From Mycogone perniciosa (taxonomy: Eukaryota; Ascomycota; Sordariomycetes; Hypocreales; Hypocreaceae): a stretch of DNA of 64,000 nucleotides. Under the pieces are notes generated by a model. That model was not told the origin of the DNA. It made no database searches and saw nothing but the letters and a program-made list of their open reading frames with translations. Below, in pieces: positions 42,001-53,276 of the stretch. Made by a program: the position numbers and the translations under genes. How positions within the stretch are numbered: the stretch's first letter is position 1; each line of letters begins with the position of its first letter. The stretch is taken from assembly GCA_025331125.1 (NCBI GenBank), contig JAOALB010000062.1, positions 221,151 to 285,150 of the forward strand, in the 5' to 3' direction.

Positions 42001-42489
42001 TGCAGTATATTTTTTATTAATATTATTAAAAAATATTCCTTAATTCTTCTTTAAACTAATTATAGCTAGCGAATATAAACTATATCTGCTTATCGGCTTT
42101 GCTTTTATTATCGAGGAAATCCTTTTAAGTAGGTTTAAACTACTTTAAGGCATTCCCTTTAAGTTATTTAGCAGCTAAAAGGACTTTATAAATCTCTATA
42201 CTAAAACTAGTTAAAAAGTAAATAAAATAATTATATAATTAAGTAAAAAACAGTTAAAATGCTATAGTGCTTCCGTTAAAGTGCTTAAAGGGTTATATTT
42301 TAAGTAACTCCCTTAAGTCCCTTAAAGGTTAGTTCCCTTTATAGTTTAGCATAAAGTTTGGGTTAGGTGCAGGCAGCGCTTAATTCTGTAAGTTTATGAT
42401 AGTCGCTTGCTGTTGGTGAATTATTCGGTTAAGCTTAGCGTTTTCAGTAATTAAATACTAATAGCGTTACTCCTGTTTTACGCGGTTGG

Positions 42490-42720
42490 CTTCTATATAT
42501 CGGAAGGCTTTTTCTATATAAATGCAAAGTTGTTCCGTTTTATTGACTTTATCTTTATCTTCACTTCCACTTATATTATTGTCTCTATCGTCGTCTTGCC
42601 TTTGGCGAGGAGGTGGAATGGAGGGTGGAGTATTAGGGTTATTGGAAGAGGATGCTGCAGCGGATATGCTTGCGATATTGCTTAGGATTCTCAGTGGCCT
42701 TCCGAATAAGAGTTATTAAC
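42490..42720 (-). pseudogene. gag 5' region of gypsy element, still open
   Basis: The minus-strand frame from about 42706 down to 42490 is open and encodes a Ser/Ala/Pro-rich then charged segment (SAAASSSNNPNTPPSIPPP, then DDDRDNN and ISGSEDKDK), typical of a gag N-terminus. A canonical ATG was not found in this frame near the LTR. Downstream of about 42480 the sequence becomes AT-shifted. The open plus-strand frame over the same bases is a shadow. Confidence 0.55.
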
Positions 42721-42721
42721 G

Positions 42722-43108
42722 TGTAACGATCCGGGTTAATTCTTAAAGGATAAACCGAGGTTTATAGGTTTATATTAACATAGAGGTCAGGGATAAATAC
42801 TCAGTAAGGTAATATAGTTACAATTCTATAGAATAAGCGGTTCTAGTAAATGCAATTTATTAACGACTATTTAAGTAACTATACTAAATAAATAATAAGC
42901 TAGTTATATATATATAAAGGGAATAATTATAGATCACCTTAGATTACATTTATTTTCCTGGTAATCTATAGTGAGTCCTTCCATTAGTTTACTGGGATTA
43001 CTTTATAGTTTGTGGTGACCTAAGTGATCTAATACTGATTGGTTTGTCTACCTGAGGTTCCCCCGGGTACATACTATGTCACGTTCTTACGATGGTCGGG
43101 TCGTGACA
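42722..43108 (-). repeat. Family 3 LTR, right (5') copy
   Basis: 387 bp, TGTAACGATCCGGG to GGTCGTGACA. The outer 120 bp are GC-normal. Confidence 0.85.
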
Positions 43109-43143
43109 CGAGTTGAGCCCGCTCGACACAGACTCTCTATGCT

Positions 43144-43526
43144 TGTCACGACCATGTCGAAGACCTGGTCACGGGATCACGGTAGAACGTCGGAGCCTTC
43201 GACCAATCATCGATGGATGGCGGCTGCAAGCGCGATCCCATAAGAAGGATCACTTTACGGAACCGTGATCCAGGATCACTAGGATCACCATGATCCAAAC
43301 GATCTAAGCACACTCACTATGTATCTCGTTTGTATATAAGACTGGATAAGTCACGATCGTTTAGCATAGTTACTTAGACAGTCGTTGACAATTGTATTCA
43401 CCAGAACGGCTTGTTCTACAGAATCGTGACTACGTTACCTTGCTCAGTATTCATCCCTGACCTCTCTGTCAACATAAACCCTGCGCGCCTCGGTTTGACT
43501 GTTGAGAATCAACCCGGATCGTCACA
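43144..43526 (+). repeat. Solo LTR, family 3, GC-normal copy
   Basis: 383 bp starting TGTCACGACCATG and ending CGGATCGTCACA, opposite in orientation to the gypsy LTR that ends 36 bp to the left. It is largely free of RIP. The flanks ATGCT and AAAAG do not match, so it may have formed by recombination between two insertions. Confidence 0.75.
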
Positions 43527-44038
43527 AAAAGAAAGCTAAAGTTAAAGAGAATGATAATTATCGGTTTATAAAGATTAGGGAGATAATGGAGATAGGGGCC
43601 AGGATAGAAAAGATATTAAACCCTGATCTTAGCTTAAAAGATATAAAAGCTCATATATGGCAGAATTATATATTAAATAGCAACTTAACTAGCCAAAAAG
43701 CAGTAAGAATGCTGCTCTTTTAGATTTTCTAAAATATTCAATGTAATACAGTTATGCTGATATTAGGTATGGATTTGGGTGGTCGGAAACCCTGTGCTTT
43801 GACTTAGTATCCTGTCCAGGTAGAAATCCCGATATCCTGTATAGGAGAGCGGCATTAGTAAAGGTGAAGATGCTATTGCTGTAATGCACTGTAGCCAGAA
43901 GGCTGCTCTTTAGCCATAATTTTCATAGAAATGCCTAGCTATCGTTACGTCCTGCGTTACCATCTACACTCTGACTGCCCTGAACAACGCCCCCAAAGAC
44001 AAAGACAGTATGAACAGCTTCGGAAAATCTTATCAGGA
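43527..44038. other. PKS 3' flank with an unrecognised short open frame
   Basis: A plus-strand open frame runs through the LTR end to 43723 and encodes a Lys/Ile-rich stretch (KIREIMEIGARIEKILNPD). It has no recognised family and no start of its own outside the LTR, so it may be a leftover of an internal element region. 43740-44038 should contain the PKS 3' untranslated region. Confidence 0.3.
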
Positions 44039-47000
44039 TCAATTCTCCCACCGTCCACTATCAATATACTTGCTCTTTTCCGCCACAATGGTACTCAGCG
44101 CTGCAATGCTCGGCGCAGCCATGATATCGAACACAGCCAAATCGGCGGCCAGCTCGCGCATCAACCAGTACCGAATGACCACAGCAACGAGGGAGTCGAC
44201 GCCGTAGGCGTGCAGCGGCTTCTTGGCGTCAATGTCCTCCAGCTCGTAGGAAAGCACTTTAGACAGTTTAGAGATTAATGCTTCGCAGGCAACGGCTGCC
44301 GCAGCCTCCAGTGACTTAGCTGACTGCAAGAGGCCGAGAACGCGCTGGTTAGACTCTGCTTCTGTCCTCTCTGACGTAACTGCATCCGCCGCACGCAGGT
44401 GGGAGAAGAGTGGATCGCGCATATAATACGGTTCCTCGAGGCCCTTTTGCCTCATCAGTGCGAGTGACTCGATACCAGCAATTACCTGACATGGAGTCGA
44501 TAACGATGGCGCATTGGCCGGGTTAACCGCATATTCGATCATGGTCAGGAACTCGTCCTCGCGAATGCCCATAAAACCCCAATCTTTCAGGTAATTAGCA
44601 GTCTCAGCATGGTGCTCAGCGACATAGCCAACGCTTAGAACAAGTCCAAGGTCAATCGCAACGGCGTGCTGTCCCTGAGCGACACGGTGGTAGGCTAGGG
44701 CATCCTGGTATGTGTTTCCGGCGGCATAGTTAGCCTGACCACGCGTTCCTGTAACTCCACTGGCGGAGGCGAGCATCACAAAGAAGTCCAGATCCGCTGG
44801 TAGCAGCATATGCAAGTTCCACGAACCATCCACCTTGGGCTTCATCGCAGCTCGGAAATCAGTAGGAGTTATTGACTCAAACATAGCATCCTTCATCCGC
44901 ATAGATCAGCAATAAAACGCAAGTCCGGGAGAGTTCATTTTCTTACCTTCAAAACCATAGCGCTTTGAATACAGCCACGAATTGGAGGCATCTTATATTT
45001 CACATCGGCAAGTACAGCCGACAGCCTACCTTTATCTGTTATATCGCAAGTATAGACTTGTACTTTTACCCCATTGCTTTGAAGTTCCGCGACAGTTGCC
45101 TGCGCTGGCTCACTTGCATCGCCAGAACGAGAAACGAGGATCAGATTCCTTGCTCCGCGATCGACGAGCCGTCTAATCATGCTGCGGCCCAAGCCTCCAA
45201 GGCCGCCCGCGATAAGGTATGAGACATTTGGGTTTAACTTGACCGGCCCCGCAACGTGAGGGATAATCTAAAAAGATTTCTGAGCTAGTCGTTTTTCACT
45301 GATAAAAACAACGGGACTTACATCGACTATGTCTTCCTTAGAAGGTTTAAGAATGATCTTTCCGATATATTTTCCGCCCTGCAACTTGCGGAAGGCTTCT
45401 TCCAGTTGGCTGTATGAGTATACATCCATGGAGGCCGGTGAGATGTCGCCCTTCCTTGCCAGATCGACCACTTCTGCCCATAGCTGAGATGCCAACGGCT
45501 TGTTGATTTCGAGAAGGATCGCATAGTTGACTGATGTAAATGTCACATTCTTAATAAAAACATCAAGATCCAGCTTAGAATGAGCATCGATGTCGCGTCG
45601 CCCAAGTTCGACAAAGGTACCAAAGTGGGCAATGCATTGCCAAGATGCCCGGAGAGCTTCGCCTGACAACGAGTTGAGTACCACATCAACGCCACGGCCT
45701 GCAGTCATTCGCATAATACCCTTGCTAAACGACAGGTCGCGGCTGTAAAAGATGTGATCTTCTGGAATTCTATATTCTTCTTGAATAAACTTCTTTTTGT
45801 CAGCAGTTCCTACCGTCACGAAGATTTCGGCATAAATGCGCTTCGCCAACACGATTGCTGCTTGGCCGACACCACCAGCTGCAGCGTGAATTAGAACACT
45901 CTGGCCCTTTCGGAGACGGGCCTGATAAACCAGACCATAGTAGGCCGTGCAGTAAACTAGAGGCAGAGCAGCAGCACTCTCAAAATCCATTTCTTCAGGG
46001 ATCTTCTGGAAGAGCCTCGCCTCATCGCGGTAATACGTGCGGAATGAACCATGAGCAACGCCAAAGACGCGGTCTCCCACCTGGAAATCTTCGACCGAGG
46101 CTCCGACTCTGGTGACGATACCAGAGCACTCGTCGCCGAGATAAGTATCCGAAAGCTGACCCATAGCGATCATGACATCGCGGAAGTTGAGACCTACAGC
46201 CTTGACTTCGACCTCGATCTCGCAATCTGGTAGTGGCTTATGGTACACGTCGTCTTCGACAAACCGTAGAGTGCTAAGCATACCTGGAGCGGAAATTTCC
46301 AACTTCAAAGCCCTCTGGTGAGTGCTTTCGTCACCCCCAAAGGGCTGCGGTTTCGCGTTGCGAGCTGAGTGCGTAGCACTCATGACTTCGTTGAACTGCG
46401 GAGCTTGGACGAGGCGGTCGATATATATCACTCCGTCTTTCTCGCTATACTCTGATTCTCCCATGGCTCCCTGTGGCCTGTTGATTGTCTCCTGGAAGAC
46501 GCGAATGATGGCGCCTAAGGACTCGCGGAGCAACAAGGCATCGTCACCAGCATATGCTGATAGCTGAAGGTTTATGAACTTGAATCCGTTGCGCTCCGCA
46601 CGAATAACTCTGCCAAGACCCACGACTAGCCCATAACCAGGGGCAGATCCAGCAAGGCTACTCCCTCGGGATAGCCAGAGGACGCTGCTAGCTGAGGTTA
46701 ACATTGTCCTAAGGATTGAGAACGCCTCATCCTTGATTTCGTGCAGAAGAGGTTTGACAAGATCAGCCACAAACAGGATAGCCTTGCGGGACACTACTTC
46801 TGGAGTGAGGCTGTTAAACGGAACCGATGAAATCGATGTGTAGCCGGAGGCATGCAGTTGTTCCTCAAGTTGAGCGACAAGGCCCTTCTGCAGGGTGATC
46901 GGAGACGTCACGATTATTACTTCGGGGACAGTTTCTAGCTCCTCCAAAGGGGATTTAGCAGAGGACACAATCAAACTAACGTGGTGATTTTTTGGGTCCT

Positions 47001-50000
47001 CGTAGTCGCGTATAGCAAAGTCAATTCCATTGAATCCTGAATCACGAAGCAGTTTTTCCCACTCAGACTCAGTGATTGTCGGCCCCCATTTGCGATACAA
47101 TTCCTTGGCTGTTTCCTGAAGTTAATCACCAGAAGGGCTGTAAAAGGAGTTCAGGCTTACATCGCCACCATCCAGCAAGTAGGCCAAAACTGAGAGCATT
47201 TCTCAAGAGTGGATGACATATCTCGAAGAGGATCAGCTTGCCGTCCCTGTTTCTTATTAGCGGGACTAAAAAGGTATGGACTAGAAGATAGGCGGCACTT
47301 ACGGCTTGAGGAGCTTGTATGCATTTTGAACACATTCTCGCAGATTGGAAGTAGCGTGAAGTACCTAGTTAGTTAGACCACAGCTCCACGGTCATGAATG
47401 AAGGTCTCACATTAGACGCAATTATCAAGTCGAATTTGCCTTCTTCATATCCTAGTTCAATTGGATCCTTTTCGATATCCAGTACCTGAAAAGTCATCTT
47501 GTCGGCCCAGTCTGCAAACTTGTCCTTGGCAGCCTCAAAAAAGCCGGCTGAGATATCGGTATAGGTGTAGGATGACAGCTTTGAGAGCCCACCTCTGCTC
47601 AGCGTCTTCAGTACTGTTAGACTGGTGCCACCAGTACCAGCACCAACCTCAAGAATGTTCATTTGAGGGTTTTTGAACGAGAGTAGGTCAATGTATGATG
47701 CTAATTTTGTGCGTAGAACCTCGTTGCCGACTCCATTTTCATACAAGTCCGATAGAAGATCGTCTTGCATCATTAGCTCGAGAGCATCTGTCTCTTGTCG
47801 AAGGATGGATAGTAACTGGGGTCCTATGCGCGCTATAACTCGACCGTCTGCACATAAAGATTGCAGGTGCATCGCCAGAGATTCCCGAACCGTAGCATCT
47901 CGTAGAAGCTTGAACCACTCCTCTGTCTGGTGCTCATGTTCACCGTTCTCGAATCGTTGAAGTTGAAACTTCATCCATGCCACGTACTTTTGGTGATGCG
48001 GTTGGAATTGAGATATCTCACCATCGGTCAACTCGTGCAGCGCCTCTGACATGTACATCAAAGACAACAGCTCTAGGTCATGAATAACTTGCGGAGATAT
48101 TGGCACCGGCCGCTCATCCAGCGGATCACTATCGAACTCATCCTTCTGGTCCGCCGTTAAAAGCTCGATGTCGGGCTTCCACTGCATTTCATAGCCCGTC
48201 AGTTTACGTTCTTCGAACCTGCTTGAATCAGCTCCACCAATGGCGAAGTCAGAGGATGTGATGGCCTTAGATTTCAATCCCTCAAGCACGACTAAAGGTG
48301 CCTTCGTGACGTTGTCAAGCATGATAGCCCGTCCCTGTGCCTCACGTGGTCCGTTGAAGCGAGTAACAGCAAACCCGGTCATTTCGTGCCCTGGTGTCGT
48401 TGAGTTCTCGTTTGAGATCCACAAGTCACCAATGAAAGCCGGGATCATTGCTTCAGGCAAATGGGTTGCCCCATTGCCGATTGCCGGAAACAGGATCTGA
48501 AGGACTCCATCAAGGGTGATAGGGTGGATGACATGGCTGTGTATATGCCCCTGAGGCATGATCTGCTCCAAGTCAGGTACAGCCAGAACGCAAGTGGCTT
48601 TGTTGATAGTGTAGTGGATCTCCTTGATGGTTCGAAATGCTGACCCGTACTGAAGGCCAATAGTCTCAAAGTACTCGTACATGTCAGTAGGCTGCAGAGA
48701 TTCACTGCACAATTCCGTTATCCGCTGCATGTCTGCGACATACGATGCATCGATTTCTTGCTCTTCTCGTCTGCCGTCGACGGGATTTACTCCTGATTCG
48801 TATTGGATGCTGATCAATCCTCGACAATGCTCTTTCCAACTATACCGGGCGCTGTATGAGCTGAGGTGGAACTCGTCCCATACGGTAGACAGCAGACTGG
48901 AGCTGTGAGCGTGTGGACGCATGTAGAACATTGTTTCGATACCATCCTTGCGTTCGGGAACGGTTAAGGCAGAGTGGAATGATATATCGCGAAAGCGGAA
49001 GCCCGTGATTTTCCTGCCTGGGTCAGCAAGCTGGCGGCTGGCCTCGATGGCCATGACCAACATCCCAGCCGCTGGGTAGAGAATACTGTTTGAAATCTGC
49101 CGTGCGCTGTTAGTAGACGAGCATCCGCGGGCAACATCATTTAGTGACCTTGTGATCTTTGATCCAGGGGTTCTCTGGGATCCTCAGGAAGTGTCGCCAT
49201 CGTGGTTCCGAAGGATTCCAGTCGGCGACCGGAGCACCTAGCAGGTCATGTCGGGGATGCTTTCGGAACCGGTAATCCTTGCTTAGACGACTTTCATACC
49301 AGTACTTCTCGTTATGGTTCCAAGGATATGGTGGTAAATCAGTGAGAATCATAGCCTCTTCCGTTTGAGAGTTGGTGGCTTGATTGTTGACCTTCTCAAG
49401 CGCTACATCGTACCCACGAGCGAAAAGGTTACCTGCTAGGCATAGTGCATTGTCTGACGATGATTGATTCTTTGTTAACGCTGAGTAGTAGCCGATTGAA
49501 CGAAGTTTGGAGTCGGTCGACAGGGTTTGACGAATCGGACTGCGTAGCGCAGAGTGTGGTCCTATCTCCACGATATCGTCGACCTTGGTCTGGTCATTGA
49601 GCATCTTTAGTCGCGTACGACTTGCAGATGCTGACAATACATTGGCTGTACACATATCCGTAAGGGCATCTGAGAAGCGAACAGCTGATGTCAAGTTTTG
49701 CACCCAATACTCTGCTTTTTGCAGGGTTGTCGGCGCAACTTCCTTCCCAGTTACAGATGAGAACATGGCTACGCCTTGTTTCTGGGCGCTGGAGCCTTGC
49801 AAGCGCCCGAGCAAGGAAGCATACTCATTGGCTACTTGTCTCATATGTTCGCTGTGATATGCAACGTTTACGTTCAGTTTGCGTGCAAAGACTCGTTCTG
49901 ATTCAAGCTCTGTATAGAGCGATTCGATAGCCTTAACATCTCCAGAAACAGTGACATTGGAAGGACTGTTGACGCAAGCGACCGCGAGGTGCCCATCGTC

Positions 50001-52286
50001 GACGAATTTCCGAATCCGGAGACGCGCCTCTTCTTCGCCGAAACCTATAGCTATCATGCCACCTTGGAGGTTCTCTGAGTCACTCAGCTTCTGGGAAACG
50101 ATGCCTCGGAAGTAGGCCACCTTCCAAGCTGATTCTCTATCCAAAGCCCCGACGCAGTATGCAGCTGCTATTTCACCAGAGGAATGGCCAACAACACGTG
50201 AAGGAGTAATTCCCCAACTAATTATGAGGTCAACTAGGGCGACTTGTAAGGCAGTACATGCCGCTTGGCTGATCATCGGCTCATCAATCTTTGACTGCTC
50301 AGGATCCGCATTTAGTTCATCAATTAGTGAGCCTGAGCTACCGAGCGACTGGAGGAATCTGTCGGCTGCTTGAATGCTCTCCCGGTATACCGGTGATGAT
50401 AGGAAGAGCTCTCTGCCCATACCCGCCCACTGTGCTCCCTGTCCTGAGAATACATAACCTAACTTGGCGGATTTGCCAGCTCGACTCAGAGCCGGTAAAT
50501 GTTTCTCAACGGCATCGGCAAGCTTGTCTAATGACGAAGCAATGGCAAATGTTCTCCAGTTAAAGCGATCCCTCCGATTGGCCAAGGTGTACGCCAGATC
50601 TTGCAAGGTCTTATCTTCATGTGCTCCTTTTTTCAGAGAACGGATATAGGGGCCGTAAGTTTCTGATATCCTCGGACCACCGCCCTTGTCTGCTACTGAC
50701 CATACAAAAACTCTTTTCTGCATGGCTGTTGAAGGGTTGTCGTTATGATGGTTATCTAAGCCATTGGTCGAACTGGTATCTCTGGGAGGTAAGGCTGCGG
50801 TACAATGCTTAGCCTTTAAACCTCGATTGCAAGTAGTTGAAAGCGTCGTCTAGAATTGCGTGTGCGTTGCTACCACCATATCCAAATGAATTGACGGAAG
50901 CACGACGCAGCCCGTCGCAAGGCCAAGGCGTTACCTCCAAGGGAAACTTAATGTTCCAAGATTTCATGGGAATTCTCGGGTTTGGCTTCTCAAATGCCGT
51001 ATTTGGTGGAATGAGGCCCTTTTCAAGGATGCAGATGGTCTTGATCAGGCCAGCGAGACCGCTGGTACCCCCTAGATGGCCGATATTGGACTTGACGGCT
51101 CCAATAATCAAGGGTTCCTCAGTGCTTCGCTTGGATGTTTCAAAAGCAGATGCAATAGCACCAGCTTCTATAGGGTCTCCAGCTGGAGTACCTGTTCCGT
51201 GTGCTTCAAAGTACCTTGTTAATGCCATGTCAATCTTTCCTGCACCATACGTGTCTCGGATGAGTGTCTCCTGCGCTTCGCCGTTAGGCAGAGTAATTCC
51301 CGGTGTGTGCCCGTCCTGGTTGAGGCCTGTTGATCGAACCACCGCACGAATGGCGTGGTTGTTGCGGATCGCCGCCGACAGCGGCTCTAGGACCACAGAT
51401 GCAAAACCTTCGCCTCTGACATAGCCGTTCGCACGGTGGTCGAAGGCGTAGCATTGACCGTCTGGAGATAGGAACCCCATGGCTGTCAAGGGGAACATGG
51501 CGTCTGGGTTGAAAAATAGGTTTACACCACCTAGGATTGCCATACTCGACTCTCCATTTCTCAGGCTCTGGCAGGCAAGGTGTAGACCTGTCAAACTGCT
51601 GGAACATGCTGTATCCAGCGTCAAGCTCGGGCCCTTCAAGTTGTAAAACCAACTTATCCGGTTGGCTAACATGGCCATACCATTGCCTGTGGCGTGGTAG
51701 GTCGACACGTTCTCCTCGTCGCGAGCCATCATGCCCTCATACTCACGAGTAAAAGCGCCGACGTAGCACGCCGTCTTGCTAGAACTTACATCTTCCATGG
51801 TGATACCAGCTAAGGATCAACCAAGACAGTTAGACACAAATATCCTGCAGGATCGCAAAGTCTACGTACCATTTTCAAGAGACTCGTATACAACTTCCAG
51901 CAGAATCCTCTGCTGAGGATCCATACTGTTGGCCTCATTTGGAGGCATGGCGAAGAAGCCTGCATCAAAGGTGGCGATGTCCTGCGTCAGGAAGTGCGCT
52001 TTTCTTTGCACCAGCTAACGATTCAAAAGTCAACATGAGTTCTGCAATCATGATGGGGTAGATTGGAGCGACGTACTGTTCCACCTCGCTCGTCGTTGGG
52101 ATGCCAGAAGGCGTCGACATTGAATCTATCCTTGGGTATCTCTGTTAAAGTCGAGCGTTTATTGCATAGGATGTCCCAGAAAGAGTCAACATTCTCCGCA
52201 CCCCCGGGAAATCGCAGGCCGATGCCCACGATAGCAATGGGTTCGAGACCATCCATAGTTCGAACTACTTCAATAGGCATTTTCAT
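44039..52286 (-). CDS. Highly reducing type I polyketide synthase, frame-broken as read
   Basis: This enzyme would build a reduced, alpha-methylated polyketide from acyl-CoA units. Exons: 52077-52286, 51870-52014, 49149-51809, 47411-49096, 47303-47364, 47161-47246, 45322-47108, 44947-45267, 44039-44890; introns are 46-62 nt. Domains in order (approximate residues): KS 14-450 with DTACSS (Cys187), EAHGTGT and SNIGHLG; AT 485-930 with GHSSGE; DH 990-1290 with WIKDHK and HPITLDGVLQ; MT 1400-1650 with LEVGAGTGG; ER 1900-2210 with HAAAGGVGQ; KR 2235-2430 with GGLGGLGR and NYAAGNTYQ; ACP 2500-2580 with GVDSL. It ends after the ACP with no thioesterase. About 2600 residues is normal for the class. 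After the KS, near 50821-50827, the frame shifts by one and reaches TAA at 50809; the AT frame is open upstream past that point. This is a mutation, a sequence error, or less likely a 40-nt intron (50782-50821). The acceptor AAG at 44891 and donor GTCACT at 49148 are unusual. Confidence 0.93.
50809..50827 (-). other. Frame break between KS and AT of the PKS
   Basis: In the KS frame the sequence reads NYLQSRFKG then TAA. In the AT frame the same DNA reads RGLKAKH, which resembles the conserved RGL(K)-H-N linker of HR-PKSs. Going from one frame to the other needs one base skipped or two added near 50826. The upstream open stretch of the AT frame argues against an intron. Confidence 0.7.
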
Positions 52287-52565
52287 ATTACTTGTTACTC
52301 ATTACTCTTTGGCATTCATGAAGACTTGATAATAAGGGCTTGTTGGATTTTTATACTTGGGCGACAACACTTGAACAAAAAGTTGCCATCACAACAAACC
52401 CCCTTCATAAACTACGCGTTAGTGTGTACGTTTTAACAGGACAAACGCATCAGCACCGGGCATCAGACCTTGCTCTATCTACACCCCACAAGGATGAAAT
52501 AGCACAACTAGCTACTTATTTCATTATTACTCCTTTTACTCAGCATGCAGCCAAACAATCATAAT

Positions 52566-52816
52566 TGTTGGGTTGAGTAGGCTAAGGCCTTACTGCTTAT
52601 CAGCGCTAGGGAGCTCTTATCTGCTTACACAGCAGATAGTAAGCTGATATACATATCGCGTAAGCGATATGTTAGACTATGTAAGCGCTTACAGCGCATA
52701 CATTCGTGTTAGCTATGTGTATATATAGCGAGGCCATTACGGCATATTCTCTTATAGATCTAAGCTTCATTCCCATTCTCTCTATGCTCCACATAGCTGT
52801 GCCACGCTCCGTCACA
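52566..52816 (-). repeat. Solo LTR, family 4, copy b
   Basis: 251 bp starting TGTTGGGTTGAGTAGG and ending CTCCGTCACA, flanked by perfect ATAAT duplications (52561-52565, 52817-52821). It is GC-normal and inverted relative to 19675-19948. It lies 280 bp upstream of the PKS start codon. Confidence 0.9.
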
Positions 52817-52919
52817 ATAATGCTTATGTGATGACGTCGCTATACTTCATCAAGTCATGATCAGCGTAACCAGGGAGTATCACCACAAAAAGCCACTTGG
52901 TAAATTCCCTCATCTCTAT

Positions 52920-53046
52920 ACCCGTAGGCTTGAGAGGGCGGAAAGTTGAGTAAGGTTGGGCCTTAGTCGGGGTAAGACAAAGCCGGTGCTACGGAGTAAG
53001 GCCCCCAGCCTTGGTCGACTTTTCCCCCGGTCTCAAGCCTACAGGT
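52920..53046. repeat. Imperfect inverted repeat (foldback)
   Basis: The arm 52920-52968 (ACCCGTAGGCTTGAGA...) is complementary to 52994-53046 (...TCTCAAGCCTACAGGT) with some mismatches, around a 25-bp loop. It could be a miniature inverted-repeat element; no target duplication was seen. Confidence 0.7.
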
Positions 53047-53121
53047 AATCTAATTCGGCCCGACCCCCAAAATCTATCACTTTTACAAAGTAAGTATATA
53101 CTATATCAGTGCGTAGGGCGC

Positions 53122-53276
53122 ATACGAAGTAAGTACGACATCAGCTGGGGGAATACGACGTGAGTAAGACATCACGAGGGGGAATACAAAGTAAGTACGA
53201 CATCAGCTGGGGGAATACGACGTGAGTAAGACATCACGAGGGGGAATACGAAGTAAGTACGACATCAGCTGGGGGA
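53122..53276. repeat. Five tandem 31-bp units in A-B-A-B-A order
   Basis: Units start at 53122, 53153, 53184, 53215 and 53246, exactly 31 bp apart. Type A contains AAGTAAGTACGACATCAGCT and type B contains ACGTGAGTAAGACATCACGA. The alternation makes a 62-bp higher-order unit. A copies differ from each other by one base, so the array is recent or conserved. Confidence 0.95.

Larger units (their letters stand above)
35401..43108 (-). mobile_element. Full-length Ty3/gypsy chromovirus, partly RIP-degraded
   Basis: 7708 bp with LTRs 35401-35790 and 42722-43108 and the 5-bp target duplication CGAGT on both sides (35396-35400, 43109-43113). On the minus strand the order is 5' LTR, gag-like frame (42500-42720), reverse transcriptase (about 38870-39030), integrase zinc finger (about 37670-37780), chromodomain (about 36545-36690), polypurine tract AGGAGGGGGATAT (35791-35803) and 3' LTR. 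The middle is heavily AT-shifted with many stops; the gag-proximal end and both outer LTR edges keep normal composition. It sits 0.9 kb past the PKS stop codon. Confidence 0.9.

Noticed and set aside
42522..42719. 65-codon plus-strand frame in the gypsy element
   Set aside because: It is the antisense shadow of the gag-like minus-strand frame.
50782..50821. 40-nt intron restoring the PKS frame
   Set aside because: Donor GTTTAA is poor, the length is below the other introns of the gene, and it would remove a conserved-looking linker. Not excluded without transcripts.
53122..53276. CRISPR-like spacing of repeats
   Set aside because: Units are contiguous without spacers and the genome is eukaryotic; it is a minisatellite-type array.
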